DNA of 64,000 nt from positions 220,585,415 to 220,649,414 of the forward strand of contig NC_081410.1 in the NCBI RefSeq assembly GCF_030272615.1. Reading direction: 5' to 3'. This DNA comes from Cryptomeria japonica (taxonomy: Eukaryota; Streptophyta; Pinopsida; Cupressales; Cupressaceae). A model generated the notes under the pieces. The model searched no databases. It worked only from the letters and a program-made list of their open reading frames with translations, and was not told the DNA's origin. Shown in pieces: positions 11,421-24,050 of the stretch. How positions within the stretch are numbered: the stretch's first letter is position 1; every line of letters begins with the position of its first letter. The position numbers were made by a program, and so were the translations under genes.

Positions 11421-12624
11421 TTTTCTATGGTATTATTGTTTACCATTTGATTTTATTCATAGATCTTATGCTTTATTGAGTGATTGTATGAATGTGGAAT
11501 GTGGATCTTGCATTGCATTGATTCCATCATTTTGATTCATATTTTCATAATTCACAGTAGGTCGTATGTTTTCTTCATGGATGATGTTATTTGTTGTTTT
11601 ATATGAAAGAGAGATCTTCTAGATGAGCATTCACACATTTAAATATTCCACAAGGTTTTCTACTTCCATTGTCTCTAAGTGAGAATTTTCTTCTAGTTTT
11701 CCTTAAGAATAGTTTCTTATTCTTTGATAATTATAACTATTGTAGCAGGTAAAATCTACATTAATTCTCTCAAGATTTCCTATACTATGTCCAGCCTCAA
11801 CATAAGATTCAAATGTATAAAAAGCCAAATATGACCTATGATGTTGAAGTGGAAAGTTCAAAGTTTTCCTTGTTTTTTTTATGTTTCTTTTTTAAAAGTT
11901 GAATTGTTTTTATGTTTCTTTTTTAAAGTTGAATTATTTTCAATGTTCACAATGAATTCAAGTTGAGGATTCTTCCACATTAGAGTGTTCAAATGTTTGG
12001 ATGTTTTAATTCTTGACTAAATTTAGATTGGTGTTTTCTTTAAATGAATCAACACTATGACTATTTGCTAGGTAACAAAAATTGCATGGGCCAATATGAC
12101 AACCTAATGATGGTTTGATAGGTCCAACCTATGACCCATTTCATCTCAACTTTATCTAACTTGATCCTTTTTCTTCCTAGATTTTTTTTCGATTTTATTT
12201 AGCCCCTCCTCCAAGTACTTGCACAAATCTAAAGACCTTTTGTAGAATTCGACTGAAAAGTCACTCAAAGATTGTAGGGTCACTTATGTGGCTTAACTTA
12301 AGTTTTAGGGCTGCTTAGACAACTAATCGTAGAAAAATGAGTGACCCAAATCCTCAAAAGGGGTGACCTTAACATTTTTTGAAATGTGTGATTGCTTTAG
12401 TTATAGCCATTTCTCCACCAACTTATCTCATGGTGAAGAGTTGATTATAGTACAAATAAACCACACGCCCCCTTCTGTATATGGGTAAGTTTATGGTTGT
12501 GTAAGTGGAGATGACAATTTGTTGTTCAACAAGATAAGGGAGGAGCATCTTGCACACCTACAATAAATTTTCACATAGTTGAAGAAGTGCAATTTAATGT
12601 AAAGGGAACTTGCATACATGGATT
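11421..12624. other. AT-rich sequence, nothing recognised
   Basis: No open frame of note, RNA gene or element end seen. A short T-rich direct repeat (TATGTTTCTTTTTTAAA) occurs twice near 11880-11930. Confidence 0.4.
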
Positions 12625-13599
12625 TGTTAGAATCAAGGATCATTGAGAGGGGGGGGGGGTGAATTAGTAATCTGTCATAAATCAAATCCACAAAATTATT
12701 CTTTATCCACCGGTTAGCAATGTATAACAGTAAAGAACATAAACAAGCAATAAATAAACCACGGATCCACAACACCAAAATTTTTACGTGGAAACCCAGA
12801 AAGGGAAAAACCACGGTGGGGCTAGAACCCACAATATTCATATAATATGTCCAGGAGTACATAAATATTACATAGATAGGGATTGCACTTGCATTCAGGC
12901 TCACTGCCTAGAGCTCACTGCTCAAATACAATAACTCGGAAGGCTACAACCTTCAGGGAAGTCTCACTAACTTACAATTTGATTACAGTGAGGAAATACA
13001 ATGAAATGAACTCTGAAATAGCATCTGATAATACCAGAATGAGTTCTGGTTAAGCACTAGATCTCTTACTGTCCTCTCTTTGCAAATACTTTTTTTTTGT
13101 CTCAATAAGCTACCGAATTATCTATGAACCAAATGCGCATGTGAAACTGCACTCAATCACACCAAAACTAATCACCACAATAGTAATACACCAAAAACTA
13201 GTTGCCAATTCGATCTTATATATCTGGTCTTAACAAAAAAAATCTCCTTCAAGTCGGCTTCAAGAAGTGTAACGTGTAGCTTCAAGTCGGCTTCAATATT
13301 TAACAAAACATAGCACCAGACCAAAAGAATATAATCACACACTTCCTAGGGATCTTCCCATTCATCGAGATCACAAAATCAATCACCAAAATCACCGCAA
13401 TCATCAAAAATATTTTCGGACCAAAACATTACTGAGATAGCCCTGAATTACCGGTTAACTTCCTACTGGTTAACTCCTACTTCCAGATAGGAGGAATCAT
13501 GACCGCCGAATCGAATCTCCAAGAAGAGTTGCCATCAATGACAACCCTAGACCAATAAGCAATTACCGAAAGTCACTGGATGAGTGTCAATTGCCAACA
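12625..13599 (-). repeat. 3' LTR of the pol-less copia-type element
   Basis: On the plus strand it runs from TGTTAGAATC to TTGCCAACA, so in element orientation it is TGTTGG...CTAACA. It contains a run of G (about 12648-12659) and the ACGTGGAAACCC/AGGGAAAAACCACGG block shared with the LTRs at 16643 and 21215. The internal side is set by the PPT at 13600-13612. Confidence 0.8.
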
Positions 13600-13612
13600 A
13601 TCTCCCCCTTTG
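13600..13612 (-). other. polypurine tract
   Basis: Minus strand CCAAAGGGGGAGAT directly precedes TGTTGG of the 3' LTR, the standard copia arrangement for priming plus-strand DNA synthesis. Confidence 0.8.
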
Positions 13613-16600
13613 GCATTGATGGCAATACCTGTGAAAAATGACTAAGTGTTGAAACCTATGAAACCTGTACACCAAATCAAGTATAAAAGAATTCTAAGGC
13701 TCCCCCTTAGATCAACAACCCAAAAATCTGCATCACCAAACTGTACACTCCATACACAATCAGCCTATGCATTTTTCACCTTATTTCTCCCCCTTTGACA
13801 GTAATGTCAAAGATAGGATGTGCAACTAAATATTTTGTACATATATACACACACCGAATGATCAAATATATACATGCTTAAGTAAATCTGCATATGCAAC
13901 CTCTAGGAACCCAAAATATGTATTCCAACCTACCCGTAATTTCTCCAAAATTGAAACAAAACCATTCAAAACATAAGCATGGAATTATATAGCTGCAATC
14001 TCAGTTGGAGTCTCCTGAGACATATTTTGAATGCAGTCCATCTTATGGTACACTAAGGTGTCTAACCAAGGGCCAATTAGGTTCCGGAGTTCACCAGTCT
14101 GCCTAACCATTTTCTCCTTCTCCTTCTCAAAATTCCTAATCTTCTCCATAATTGTCAAATTTTGGCCTTCAATACTGTAAGTTAAGTTAGCCATAGGGTC
14201 ATAAGCATGAGAAATATGAGCTAACTGACCTCTACAATTATCTATCTGCTTGTCTATTTTAGTAATAAAATTTGTCAAAATTAGACAAGACTTATAAATT
14301 TTATCGCCTTCCATTAAGGCCTCATCAATTAGTTTTAATTCCTTATCAAGTTGGGCCTTATCATTGCTAATCATTTGCAAAAATGTTTGTACTTAGGCAT
14401 ATTTGAATTTTTCCATAGCCTGCCTAGTTGATGCGTTGGTCAAAGAATCAAACTGAGAGAATATGTGATCTATTAAGTTCTAGAGCTTACTAGATGAACT
14501 GGCATTAGCATCAAGTTGTAGTTTCGGTACCACCTGATCCAAAACTGAAACTATTTTCTCAATGAGTCTCTTCTCTTCTGATTCAAATTGCACTAACTCC
14601 TGACTATCTTGTGCTTAGAAAGCACCAACAACAATCATCCTTTCTGTCGGAGACATTTGATTGAATGGCTTGTCAAAAATGATGTTAAATTGAGGAAAGC
14701 TCCCTTGGCTTTGTATTTTTGATGTGTCAATTGCCATGAGGATCAGAATTTTTGTTACCTTACCCTTCCCTTTATCTAGTTTCTCTTGTTCTACCTCTTC
14801 CTTTTTCTCAGCCTCCTACCATGCATTACCTTTATTCTCTATGGGTGCCTCTTGTGCACCGGTGTCACCACTTGGGGCACCAACCTCTGCCTCAGCTGAT
14901 TTTTCATGTGCCTTATCTGCCTCAACTTCTACAGAATCCAAAATTTGTTGCTCTGCAACATCCTGAGTGTCCTCCTCCTTATTTACATCATGCACCAGAG
15001 CATTCTCTAACTGAGTGGTTGTGTCATGTGAATCGGATTCTACAAGTCGGTTCTTAGTGAGAAACTTCTTCCAGATTTCACTTGTTTCTCTCCTTATTTC
15101 CTCTACTCTCCCTACCATTAGGCTGTTGACCATGTGTTTGCTCTTGAATTCCTTTTTATTTGCTAACAAAATCAATCTATCAATTTCTTCAATAGTGATA
15201 CTAGTGCACTGATTGACCAATTCATTTTCCTTTATTTCGCTATCCATCTGACTTGCAGACTTTCTCCTAGCATTAATCAGACTATACAGATCTTTCAAAA
15301 GATATTTTTTTAATTCAATTAATGCTTTCCTAAATACATCAATATACAAAACTGCAGCTTCCTCAATCCGCCTTTTATCCTCATCATCCATATTTTCATA
15401 ATATACAGAAATGTTTTTCAAATTTTCATCTTTAATAATTTCATCTATTAATTATTGAGTAGACAAAGGAGGAATAATATGATACTTGGTTTTAACTGTC
15501 TCCATCTTACTGGATTCAATTGCCCTATCCATGTCTGATTTAGTTCTTCCTCCTCTCTTAGTCTTTCTTATCAGAACAGGATCATACTTTTCCTTTTTAT
15601 CCTTCAACCCTTTCTTCTCAGCACCGGATTGAGGTTTCTAGATCACCCTTGCAAATTCACCTTTCTTTGGGGCCTTTGGAATGTCTGCATCTGACTTGGT
15701 TTTAGATGCCACCAGGGAAACTACAACATACTCTCTGGGGTTTCTGCTTCATCCTCAGAACAACTTTTCCCTTAGCAGATGAACCAGAGGGTTCTGATTC
15801 AATCGGAGGTGTCTTCACCGGAGCGGGAGAAGACCCTGTCACCTTTTCTTTGACTGGATCTAGTGCAGTCTTTTGTTTCTTTGCCTTTTCTTTTGTATCT
15901 CTTGCAGCTCTGACTTTTTCTCTCGGGTGACCTTCCTCAATGAGGATTTCCTCCACTATCTTAGCCACCTTCCTTTTTCTTGTCGGTTCAATGAACTTGG
16001 TGTGCAGTTCCATTGATTTTTCTTTGCAAGTCCCAAATTTTTCTTCTTTAGAATCTACCGAAGCGTTCAACAGGTGTCGTGCGTAGGCATCTAAAGATCA
16101 TGCATCAACCTCATAGCCCATAGCCATGATCCACGCCGACTGGGGCTCAACTACCTCCATGAGACATTCATCTTTATTTACCATAAAATAGATTGTCCCC
16201 TCATATTTCTTGACAATTTCCTTGGGGATTTTGACCCTTTGCTTCATCTTGTCCTGAAAAGTTTTGAAGTATGCCCACAATGCAGCATTTTGATTGTCCC
16301 TAGTCCTAAGATTATCAAGACCCTTCTTTATTTGTTGGGCCACTGGTCTGTTAAAAACCCATTGTACTCTACCGGTTCCGGGAATCTGATTTAAGAAGTA
16401 AAATGCTAGACAGATAACCAAGGAACCAAATTTGAAGACATGCTTTTTGTCTTGCTTAATTTTATTCAAATTTATCATCAATTCCTCCAGCAAAACACTA
16501 CACAGATCATAATGAGCATCTTCTTTAACCATCTGATAGGCTGCATGGATGGTTGTATCGGATACTAAATTCAGTCGGTTAGATTGATATACCTTATAAC

Positions 16601-16642
16601 CAATGATCATCGTAGCAAACTTGACATCATCATCCTTGATTG

Positions 16643-17831
16643 TGTTAGGATAACCGGTGAACAATTGAGAGGGGGGGTGAATCAGTTGTTAACAGATTAT
16701 AACTTTTAATCCACAATACAACCTTAAACAAATCAAGTACTGGTAAAGTGCATACAGATGTTGGTAGGAACAGATATCAGTAAACAATACAACTTAACAA
16801 TCAACCAGATAATCAATGCAAAGCAACCATACCACATAACACCATGATTTGTACGTGGAAAATCCGGAAAGGGAAAAACCACGATGGGAAGCCTACCCAC
16901 AGTTAGATGATACTTTTGCAAAAAGTATGTGATACAATGAGGGGCCTGCACATGCAGGAAGGCACACTGCCTAGAGTGTGTTGCTCATTACAAAAGAGTC
17001 TCACTGACTACAGAGAGGCTACAACCATCTCAAGATAAATGGGCAAAAATCCAATAAAGTGAACTGCCAGAAATAACATCTACCATGCCTGATTACAGTC
17101 TCGGTTAAGCTCAATGTTGGAGGACTAAATCCTCTTTTGAATCCAATCCGATCACTAATGATCGACCAACTGCTCTGCCTGAATGATATTACAATATTCA
17201 CACATTACATTCCTTGACCATGACCTTTTCATAACCATGATACATTACAAAGAGTTTCTACCTCTTATTTATACAAACCCTAAGGCCTAAACCAATTAGG
17301 TCAGCCACCTAAAAGATATTACAATAAGATCATTACATAATTCCTTATTACAATGATATGCCATGTCCGCTTAAGACCAAAACAACAATAACAATTCCAT
17401 AAATCATCTCGAAACATCTCGATAACATGTAGAGTGCAAGTTAGCATGATACTGGTCCATAGCCTAGATAGCTACCAGACCTATTTTGGGTCCACCATGC
17501 CAAAGCAATGTCTTCAAGCAGTTGAAGTATGATCAAAGAACATCTTCAGCATCCTGAAATCCATGAATAAAATGGACCGACACCAATTATGCGTCCTGTC
17601 ATGATTCCTCAATGAAAGCTTTGCCGGTAAAGCCTTAAACCAGTGTCGGTAAGGGTTTACCAGACTGTATGTTAGCATCCGATTACCAAGACAATATCAA
17701 ATGACCAAAACATGATCATGGAGCATATAACACATGAAATCAAACATGCTTCACTGATCCAAACATGTCGGAAGTGACCAACAAATAGTCTCTTATGCCG
17801 GTAAAACTAGATCGTCTACTGGTAAAAATGC
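16643..17831 (-). repeat. 3' LTR, truncated
   Basis: It aligns along nearly its whole length with 21215-22499 (roughly 93 percent by eye), but similarity stops at about 17831. The last ~110 bp of the other LTR, including its TGTTGG end, are absent here, together with the PPT and RNase H. Confidence 0.88.
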
Positions 17832-17887
17832 CCTTAGATACTTAGTTTGACAAATAAAAATTCCTTTGTCAGTTTGATTAATCTACA

Positions 17888-20800
17888 AACCTAAGAAAAA
17901 AAAATCATCTCACCAATCATGGACATTTCAAATTCATTCTTCATGTTGTTATCAAATTCCATGCACAATTTATCTTCTCCTCCAAAAATGATATCATCAA
18001 CAAATGCTTCAATAATCAGAATATTATTGTCAGTGATCTTATAATATAAATTAGTATCAGCACTGCCTTTAGTAAAACCAAGCTTCACAAGATATTTATC
18101 CAACCTTGCATACCAAGCTCTAGGAGCCTATTTCAAACCATATAAAGCTTTCTTCAATCTGCAAACCATATATTTATCATCTATCAGTGAAAATCCATCA
18201 GGCTGCTCAATGTAAACTTCTTCTTCAAGCTCAGCATTCAAAAATGCACATTTAACATCCATTTGATAAACCTCATAGTTCTTATAAGCTGCATAGGCAA
18301 GAAATAGTCTAACAACTTCAATTCTAGCTACAAGTGCAAATGTCTCACCATAATCAATTCCTTCCATTTGAGAATATCCTTTACAAACCAATCTAGCCTC
18401 ATTCCTTACAACTTGACCATCCTCATTCAGTTTATTCCTAAAAACCCATTTAGTTCCAATAACATTCTTATTTTTAGGTCGAGGAACTAAATACCAAGTC
18501 TCATTTTTCTCTATTTGATCTAATTCATTTTTCATAGCCTTTAACCAATGTTTATCCTTACAAGCTTCAATAACAGTTGCCGGTTCAACTTGAGAAATAA
18601 GACATACCTCTTCATTTGCCAGTTTTCTTCTTGTCATAACTCCCTTGTTCCTATCTCCAATAATTTGATTTTCAGAATGATTTAATCTTACATACCTTGG
18701 TGTCTTTTGAACTTCAGGTTCACTGCTCTAATCATCAGCCACAGTTGAATTTTCTAATTGTGCCGGTGTAACTATCTCAACTTCCTGTATAGGTTGAAGC
18801 ATTGTCGATTCAGTTATGATCATTTCCACTATTGGTTCCCTGTCATATGATATAGAATGATTTATGTATTGTTCATCCACTTTCACATTAGCATCTCCAC
18901 AATTTTCTGCAATCTTTTGTTATAACATCTATATGCTTTGCTCTGAATTGAATAGCCAAGAAATATCTCTTCATCGCATCTAGGATCAAACTTTCCAATT
19001 GAATCATCTCTTTTGATATAGCATTTACTTCCAAAAATTTTGAAATATTTAACAGTAGGTGTATGTCCAACCCATAGTTAAATGTGTAGACTGTTGTACT
19101 CACTGCTTCTCTACAGTAGATATGAGGCAATTCGACTTCCATCATCATAGATCTAGTTGCATCCAAAATGGTTCTATTCTTTCTTTCAACTACTCCATCT
19201 TGCTGAGGAGTCCTAGGTGCAGATAGTTGTCTCCTAATCCCATTTGTCTCACAATAACTGTTAAATTCATGAGAAGTGAACTCACCGCCATGATCTGATC
19301 TTAGACATTTGATTTTCAATACAGTTTCAGATCTTGAATTTCTCAAAAGCTTTAGACTTCTCCCTTAGAAAAGTCACCCACATCATTCTAGAATAGTCAT
19401 CAATAATCAACATGAAATACCTATCACCTTGAAAGATTCTAGTCCTTGTTGGACCACATAAGTCAATGTGAATCAAATCAAGTAAATCATTAGATTTATC
19501 AAGTATGCTTTTAAAAGAACTTCTAACTTGCTTACCCAATTGACATTCCTTGCATACCGGATTATGAGGCTTCATAATCTTAGGTATATCTCTAACTACC
19601 TTAGTTGAACTGATCTTAACAATACAATCAAAATTAACATGACACAACCTCTTATGCCATAGCCAACTCTCATTAATATGAGAAATTAAGCATGTCTTAT
19701 AACTAGTGTTCAAGTGGAAGATATTACTTCATGTATGAATACCGGTTGCAATCTCCAAACCAGTCTTGTTAATGATTTTGCACTTTCTATCTTTAAACTG
19801 AAGTTGAAAACCCTTATCAACCAATTGACCAACACTCAAAAGATTGTGCTTTAAACTTTCTACATAATAGACATTATTAGTATTATGCTTTCCATCCAAA
19901 GAAATAATACCTCTACCTTTGATCATACATGCCTTGTCATCTCCAAACCTCACTTGACCGCCATTGTATTCTTGCAGGGACAGAAATTTCCCTTTATCTC
20001 CAGTCATATGATGTGAGCATCCACTATCCATTACCCATTCATCCTTATCTTCAACTTTTGTTGCCAGGGCCTTTTCTTCATTTTTGATAGCCAGTTCCAG
20101 TTCATCTTCCTTCAAAGCATAGAACACCCATTCTTTTCCATTGCCATATTCACTAGCAGAGTCTTCTGTCGGTTCATCTCCAGAGTCATCAGTTACTCCT
20201 TCCTCATCTTCTATGTAGCATTATTTACTTTTCTTGAATCTATATCTATTTTGGTTAGGCTTAAAAGATTTCTTAACTCTTTCCTCAAACCTTGCATTCC
20301 TTTTAGTACATCTAGATGCAAAATGACCAATTTTATTACATGCAAAACATTTAAAAGGTGTTTTTCCTTCATACTTACTTCCAGTTGGTCCTTTAGGTAC
20401 TCTTCTAGCAAATAAGGCTTCAAGTTGGTCAAGTTCTTCATTTTCTTTCCTCATGTCTTCCAATTATTTGGCATCTAGGGCTTTCCAATCACTTTTGCCG
20501 ATAGATGTTGATGATGCATGAAAAACAAGTTCAGACTTTACAGCTTCAGAAGATCCAAATTCAACAAGCTCAAAAGCAGATAATTTCCCAATCAGAATGT
20601 CTCTGTTAACTTAAGTGTTTGCCATTGTTCTTAACTCATTAATTCTACTTGCCTTTATCTTGTAAGCTGGTGGAAGGGCTCTCAAGACTATGGAAACTAT
20701 TTCATCTTCATTTAGAAATCCTCCACAACATTGAATTCCCATAACAATCTCATTTACTCTTTCCATAAATACAACAATTCTTTCATTATCTTCCATTTTC

Positions 20801-21156
20801 AAGTTTTCATATCTTACCTGGTAACCATCAAGTTTAGCAATTTTGACAGTAGGGTCACCTTCATTCAAAGTTTGCAATTTGTCCCACATAACCTTAGCGA
20901 CAGTAAGTGCACACAAGAGGGTTTCTCTAGTTCTGCAATCATTTTCAATATTCTTATCCAAGTCTGTAGGAGCAGGATTGCCAAATGCCAGATCATAAGG
21001 TGTGTATCCTTTCTCAATGATCTCCCAAATATCTTTGCCAAGACATCTAAGATGAGTCTCCATTCGAATTTTCCATATCCCATAATTTGTTCCATCAATC
21101 TTAGGGATTTCTCTTCTAAAAATAGTTGTCGGTGGATTAGAAGTGTTAGTTTCCAT
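17888..21156 (-). pseudogene. gag-pol: copia gag-pol polyprotein, broken and 3'-truncated
   Basis: Gag begins at 21156 (METNTSNPPT) with a UBN2-type domain, then a CCHC knuckle CFACNKIGHFASRC at about 20310-20350. Protease has WVMDSGCSHHM at about 20020, followed by an LLSVGQL block. GAG-pre-integrase (WLWHKRLCHVNF with a later CKEC) leads into the integrase core at 18888-19600 (CLRSDHGGEF, APRTPQQDGVVERKNRT). RT (18128-18637 and 17891-18103) shows TKWVFRNKLNEDG, MDVKCAFLNAELEEEVY and FVDDIIFGG at the YVDD position. Gag to early integrase is one frame with stops near 20611, 20464 and 20223. Two frame changes in the integrase-RT part and a stop at 18128 follow. RNase H is absent. Confidence 0.93.
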
Positions 21157-21200
21157 AGGATCTACCTCAAGCAGTTAAGCTTCTGCAAAAGAGGACCAAA

Positions 21201-21213
21201 GTTCTAATACCAA
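21201..21213 (-). other. primer-binding site of the nested copia
   Basis: Minus strand TTGGTATTAGAAC directly follows the 5' LTR end. It is a one-base variant of the initiator-Met tRNA PBS (TGGTATCAGAGC type). Confidence 0.8.
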
Positions 21214-21214
21214 T

Positions 21215-22499
21215 TGTTAGGATAACTAGTGAACAACTGAGAGGAGGGGGGTGAATCAGTTGTTAACAGATTATAACTTTTAATCTACAATACAACCTTA
21301 AACAAATCAAGTGTCGGTAAAGCACATACAGATGCCGGTAGGAACAGATACCGGTAAACAATACAACTTAACAATTAACCAGATAATCAATGCAAAGCAA
21401 CCATACCACATAACACCATGATTTGTACGTGGAAAACTTGAAAAGGGAAAAACCACGTTGGGAAGCCTACCCACAGTCAGATGATACTTTTGCAGAAAGT
21501 ATGTGATACAATGAGGGGCCTGCACATGCAGGAAGGCACACTTCCTAGAGCGTACTGCTCATTACAAAAGAGTCTAACTGACTACAGAGAGGCTACAACC
21601 ATCTCAAGATAAATGGACAACAATCCAATAGAGTGAACTGCCAGAAATAGCATCTACCATGCCTGATTACAGTCTCAGTTAAGCTCAGTGTCGGAGGACT
21701 AAATCCTCTTTTGAATCCAATCCAATCACCAATGATCGACCAACTCCTCTGCCTGAATGATATTACAATATTCACACATTACATTCCTTGACCATGACCT
21801 TTTTCATAACAGTGATACATTACAAAGAGTTTCTACCTCTTATTTATACAAACCCTAAGGCCTAAACCAATTAGGTCAGCCACCTAAAAGATATTACAAT
21901 AAGATCATTACATAATTCCTTGTTACAATGATATGCCATGTCAGCTTAAGACCAAAAAAACAATAAAAAATTCATAAATCATCTTGAAACATCCTATTAA
22001 CGTGTAGAGTACACGTTAGCATGATACCGATCCATAACCTAGATAGGTACCAGACCTATTCTGGATCCACCATGCCAAAGCAACGTCTTCAAGCAGTTGA
22101 AGTACGATCAAAGAACATCTTCAACATCCGGAAATACATGAAGAAACTACACCAAGACCAATTATGCATCTTGTCATGATTCCTCAATGAAAGCTCTGTC
22201 GATAAAGCCTTTAACCAGTGCCGGTAAGGGTTTACCAGAGTGCATGATAGAATCTGATTACCAAGCCAATATCAACTGACCAAAACATGCTCATGGCGCA
22301 TATAAAACATGAAATCAAACATGCTTCACTGATCCAAACATGTCAGAAGTGACCAACAGATAGTCTCTTATGTCGGTAACACTAGATTGTTTATCGGTAA
22401 CCAAAACCTATCTGTCGATAATCAACCATAACAGCTAGTGTTGACATCAATGACAAAACATCAATGCAACACATAATCAATTCATCCATAATGCCAACA
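21215..22499 (-). repeat. 5' LTR of the nested copia, complete
   Basis: 1,285 bp from TGTTAG (21215) to CCAACA (22499) on the plus strand, bordered by the PBS inside and GATTG outside. It carries repeated CCGGTAA/TCGGTAA words that are partly TG/CA-decayed in the other LTR, as expected for methylated CpG. Confidence 0.9.
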
Positions 22500-23397
22500 G
22501 ATTGTGCTAATCTTCATCTAATGCTCATCAAACTCTACACCAGTTAACTTGTTGACCGTAGGGTTTGTGACCTTCTGAAGCCCTGGCTTGTCACCGATTT
22601 GATTCAAACAGGTTACCACCTTAATTACTTCTGGAGTGATCTTGTAGGGTTGGTCAAGTCATATAAACTCTGCATGAACTCTTCTTAACCCATTCATTTT
22701 CATTGAATGACGAAAAGTTAATGAACTGGGTGAAACCCTTTCTCCGCAACTGCACCAATTCTGACTTGGGTATATCGATTTTGTCCATGATACCGTCGGT
22801 ATAGAGGGCCAAAATATCCTCAATGTCAGTTTCCTCGATCTCACAGTGAATGTGTGCCCTTATATCGTCAACATGCAGAACTATGTGTGGAATGGAAGAG
22901 AAAGCTCCAATCGGGTCGTCCTCCATGGATTTGTAAGTGTGCTTCTTAAACACAGGATGGGTTTTATCCTTGACCTCAACAAACAGTGGTGTAGAAATGG
23001 AAGAAGAGGATGCCATTTCAAATTTTCAGAAATGCTCTTCGATAAATAGCTCAACTGACTGTTGAATGCCCAAGCTCTGTCGGATCGCTATTAGCTCTCT
23101 GATCGCCTGGAAGTCTTGATCGCCTTGTTCTGCAGCTCGAAAACACTATTCACAAAGTGAAGAATAACTCTCGTATATGGCATTTTAACTTTGCAAACCC
23201 TAATTTCACTTTGAAATAAATGCACCTCAGATATCCAATCAGATGCCCTGTTTAACTACCGGATGCCAAAATCAGTCATCTGAATTCTGGATATCAACTA
23301 AAAATCAATTCCTATCATTTGTAATGCATCTACTACAGATCTCATAAGGGGTACTGCAAGATTTGCATGAATTTGCCTCCCCCTAAGGCCAAAAGCC

Positions 23398-24050
23398 CTA
23401 GTTACCAGATGAAGGTTTTGCACCGAATTCAAGTACAGATCCACCATCTGCCTTAGATTCATCCTTCCTTACCCACATCTTCTTATGCTGATCTCTGATC
23501 TCATCAACCTTTGCCTTCCCCTTTTCATCTGATTTGTTCTTGTCTACCAGAGCATTATTTTTGCTTTTGTAGTACTTTGCAATGTGACTGGTTTTGTTGC
23601 ATGCTCTGCAAACAACATTATTCTGCATAGGTATGAAGTTCATCTGATTTGGTCTTGTCTTGCACTGATTAGAAATATGTCCAAACATTCCACAAGCATA
23701 GCATCTCTTGTTTTTAAAGTTATTCATTACTACTTTACACATATTTGACTTGTGTCCAAAATTATTGCATATGAAACACTGACCAGTAAAGGTAGGAACA
23801 TTATTCATGTTGTTCATCATTCCATTATTCATCCTACTTCTGCACTAACTTGCCATATGACAAAACTTATTGCAAGTAAAACATCTACCATTGAATTTAT
23901 GAGCATTAAGTTGTCTTACCAAAGGATTCTTGCTCTTCTTCTGATCAAGTTTTGCATTGCCTTGTCTAGATCTGAAGGATTCACCTTTCTCAAATCCTAG
24001 GCCTCGCATGTCCTACGCTATGCTTAAGGCTATCATGTCAAACAGGGTGA
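23398..24050 (-). pseudogene. gag C-terminus with four CCHC zinc knuckles
   Basis: Nucleocapsid-like part of a retrotransposon gag. Three intact CCHC boxes lie in one frame (CFICNNFGHKSNMC, CYACGMFGHISNQC and CRACNKTSHIAKYY, the last missing its final Cys). A fourth box upstream (CFTCNKFCHMAS) is cut by a stop at about 23850. The frame continues upstream to about 24050 (SFRSRQGNAKLDQ), where similarity ends. It lies 5' of the large extra ORF in the pol-less element. Four tandem knuckles are more than the one usual in copia gag. Confidence 0.75.

Larger units (their letters stand above)
16643..22499 (-). mobile_element. Ty1/copia LTR retrotransposon, nested, 3' deleted
   Basis: The plus-strand ends are TGTTAGG (16643) and CCAACA (22499), flanked by a perfect 5-bp target duplication GATTG (16638-16642 and 22500-22504). 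From the 5' end on the minus strand: LTR, PBS, gag, protease, integrase, RT. RNase H, the PPT and the end of the 3' LTR are missing: RT sequence at 17891 is followed within about 60 bp by a truncated LTR (to about 17831). It inserted into the extra ORF of the surrounding element. Confidence 0.92.
13985..23016 (-). pseudogene. large extra ORF with coiled coils, split by a copia insertion
   Basis: One coding frame starts at 23016 (MASSSSISTPLF), runs to 22505, is cut by the copia element at 16643-22499, and continues in the same frame from 16642 to 13985. That is about 1,050 codons with a handful of stops and one frame change near 15710. The first third is globular (INLNKIKQDKKHVFKFGSLV, YFLNQIPGTGRVQWVF). 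A Lys/Pro/Ser-rich basic linker follows (15702-16000), then long coiled coils (14816-15421 and 13985-14380). It ends about 370 nt before the PPT, where env-like or additional ORFs sit in some copia (SIRE-type) elements. The globular part may relate to plant transposon-associated domains, but I cannot name it. Confidence 0.6.
12625..24050 (-). mobile_element. copia-type element without visible pol, with large extra ORF
   Basis: The 3' LTR (12625-13599) and PPT lie at the left. Inside are a very long extra ORF (13985-16642 plus 22505-23016) and, upstream in element orientation, a gag tail with zinc knuckles (23398-24050). No protease, integrase or RT is seen between them, and the 5' LTR is missing because unrelated sequence starts near 24050. 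The LTR shares motifs (GAGAGGGGGGTGAAT; ACGTGGAAA with AGGGAAAAACCACG) with the copia element nested inside it, so the two are related. It looks like a non-autonomous derivative of a lineage with an extra ORF next to the 3' LTR. Confidence 0.65.

Noticed and set aside
14724-15212. Plus-strand frames of 65-101 aa
   Set aside because: Antisense shadows of the minus-strand extra ORF.
16733-17201. Small conserved frames (MQAPHCITYF and MNIVISFRQ) repeated at 21307-21775
   Set aside because: They lie in both copia LTRs; their conservation follows from LTR duplication, not from coding.
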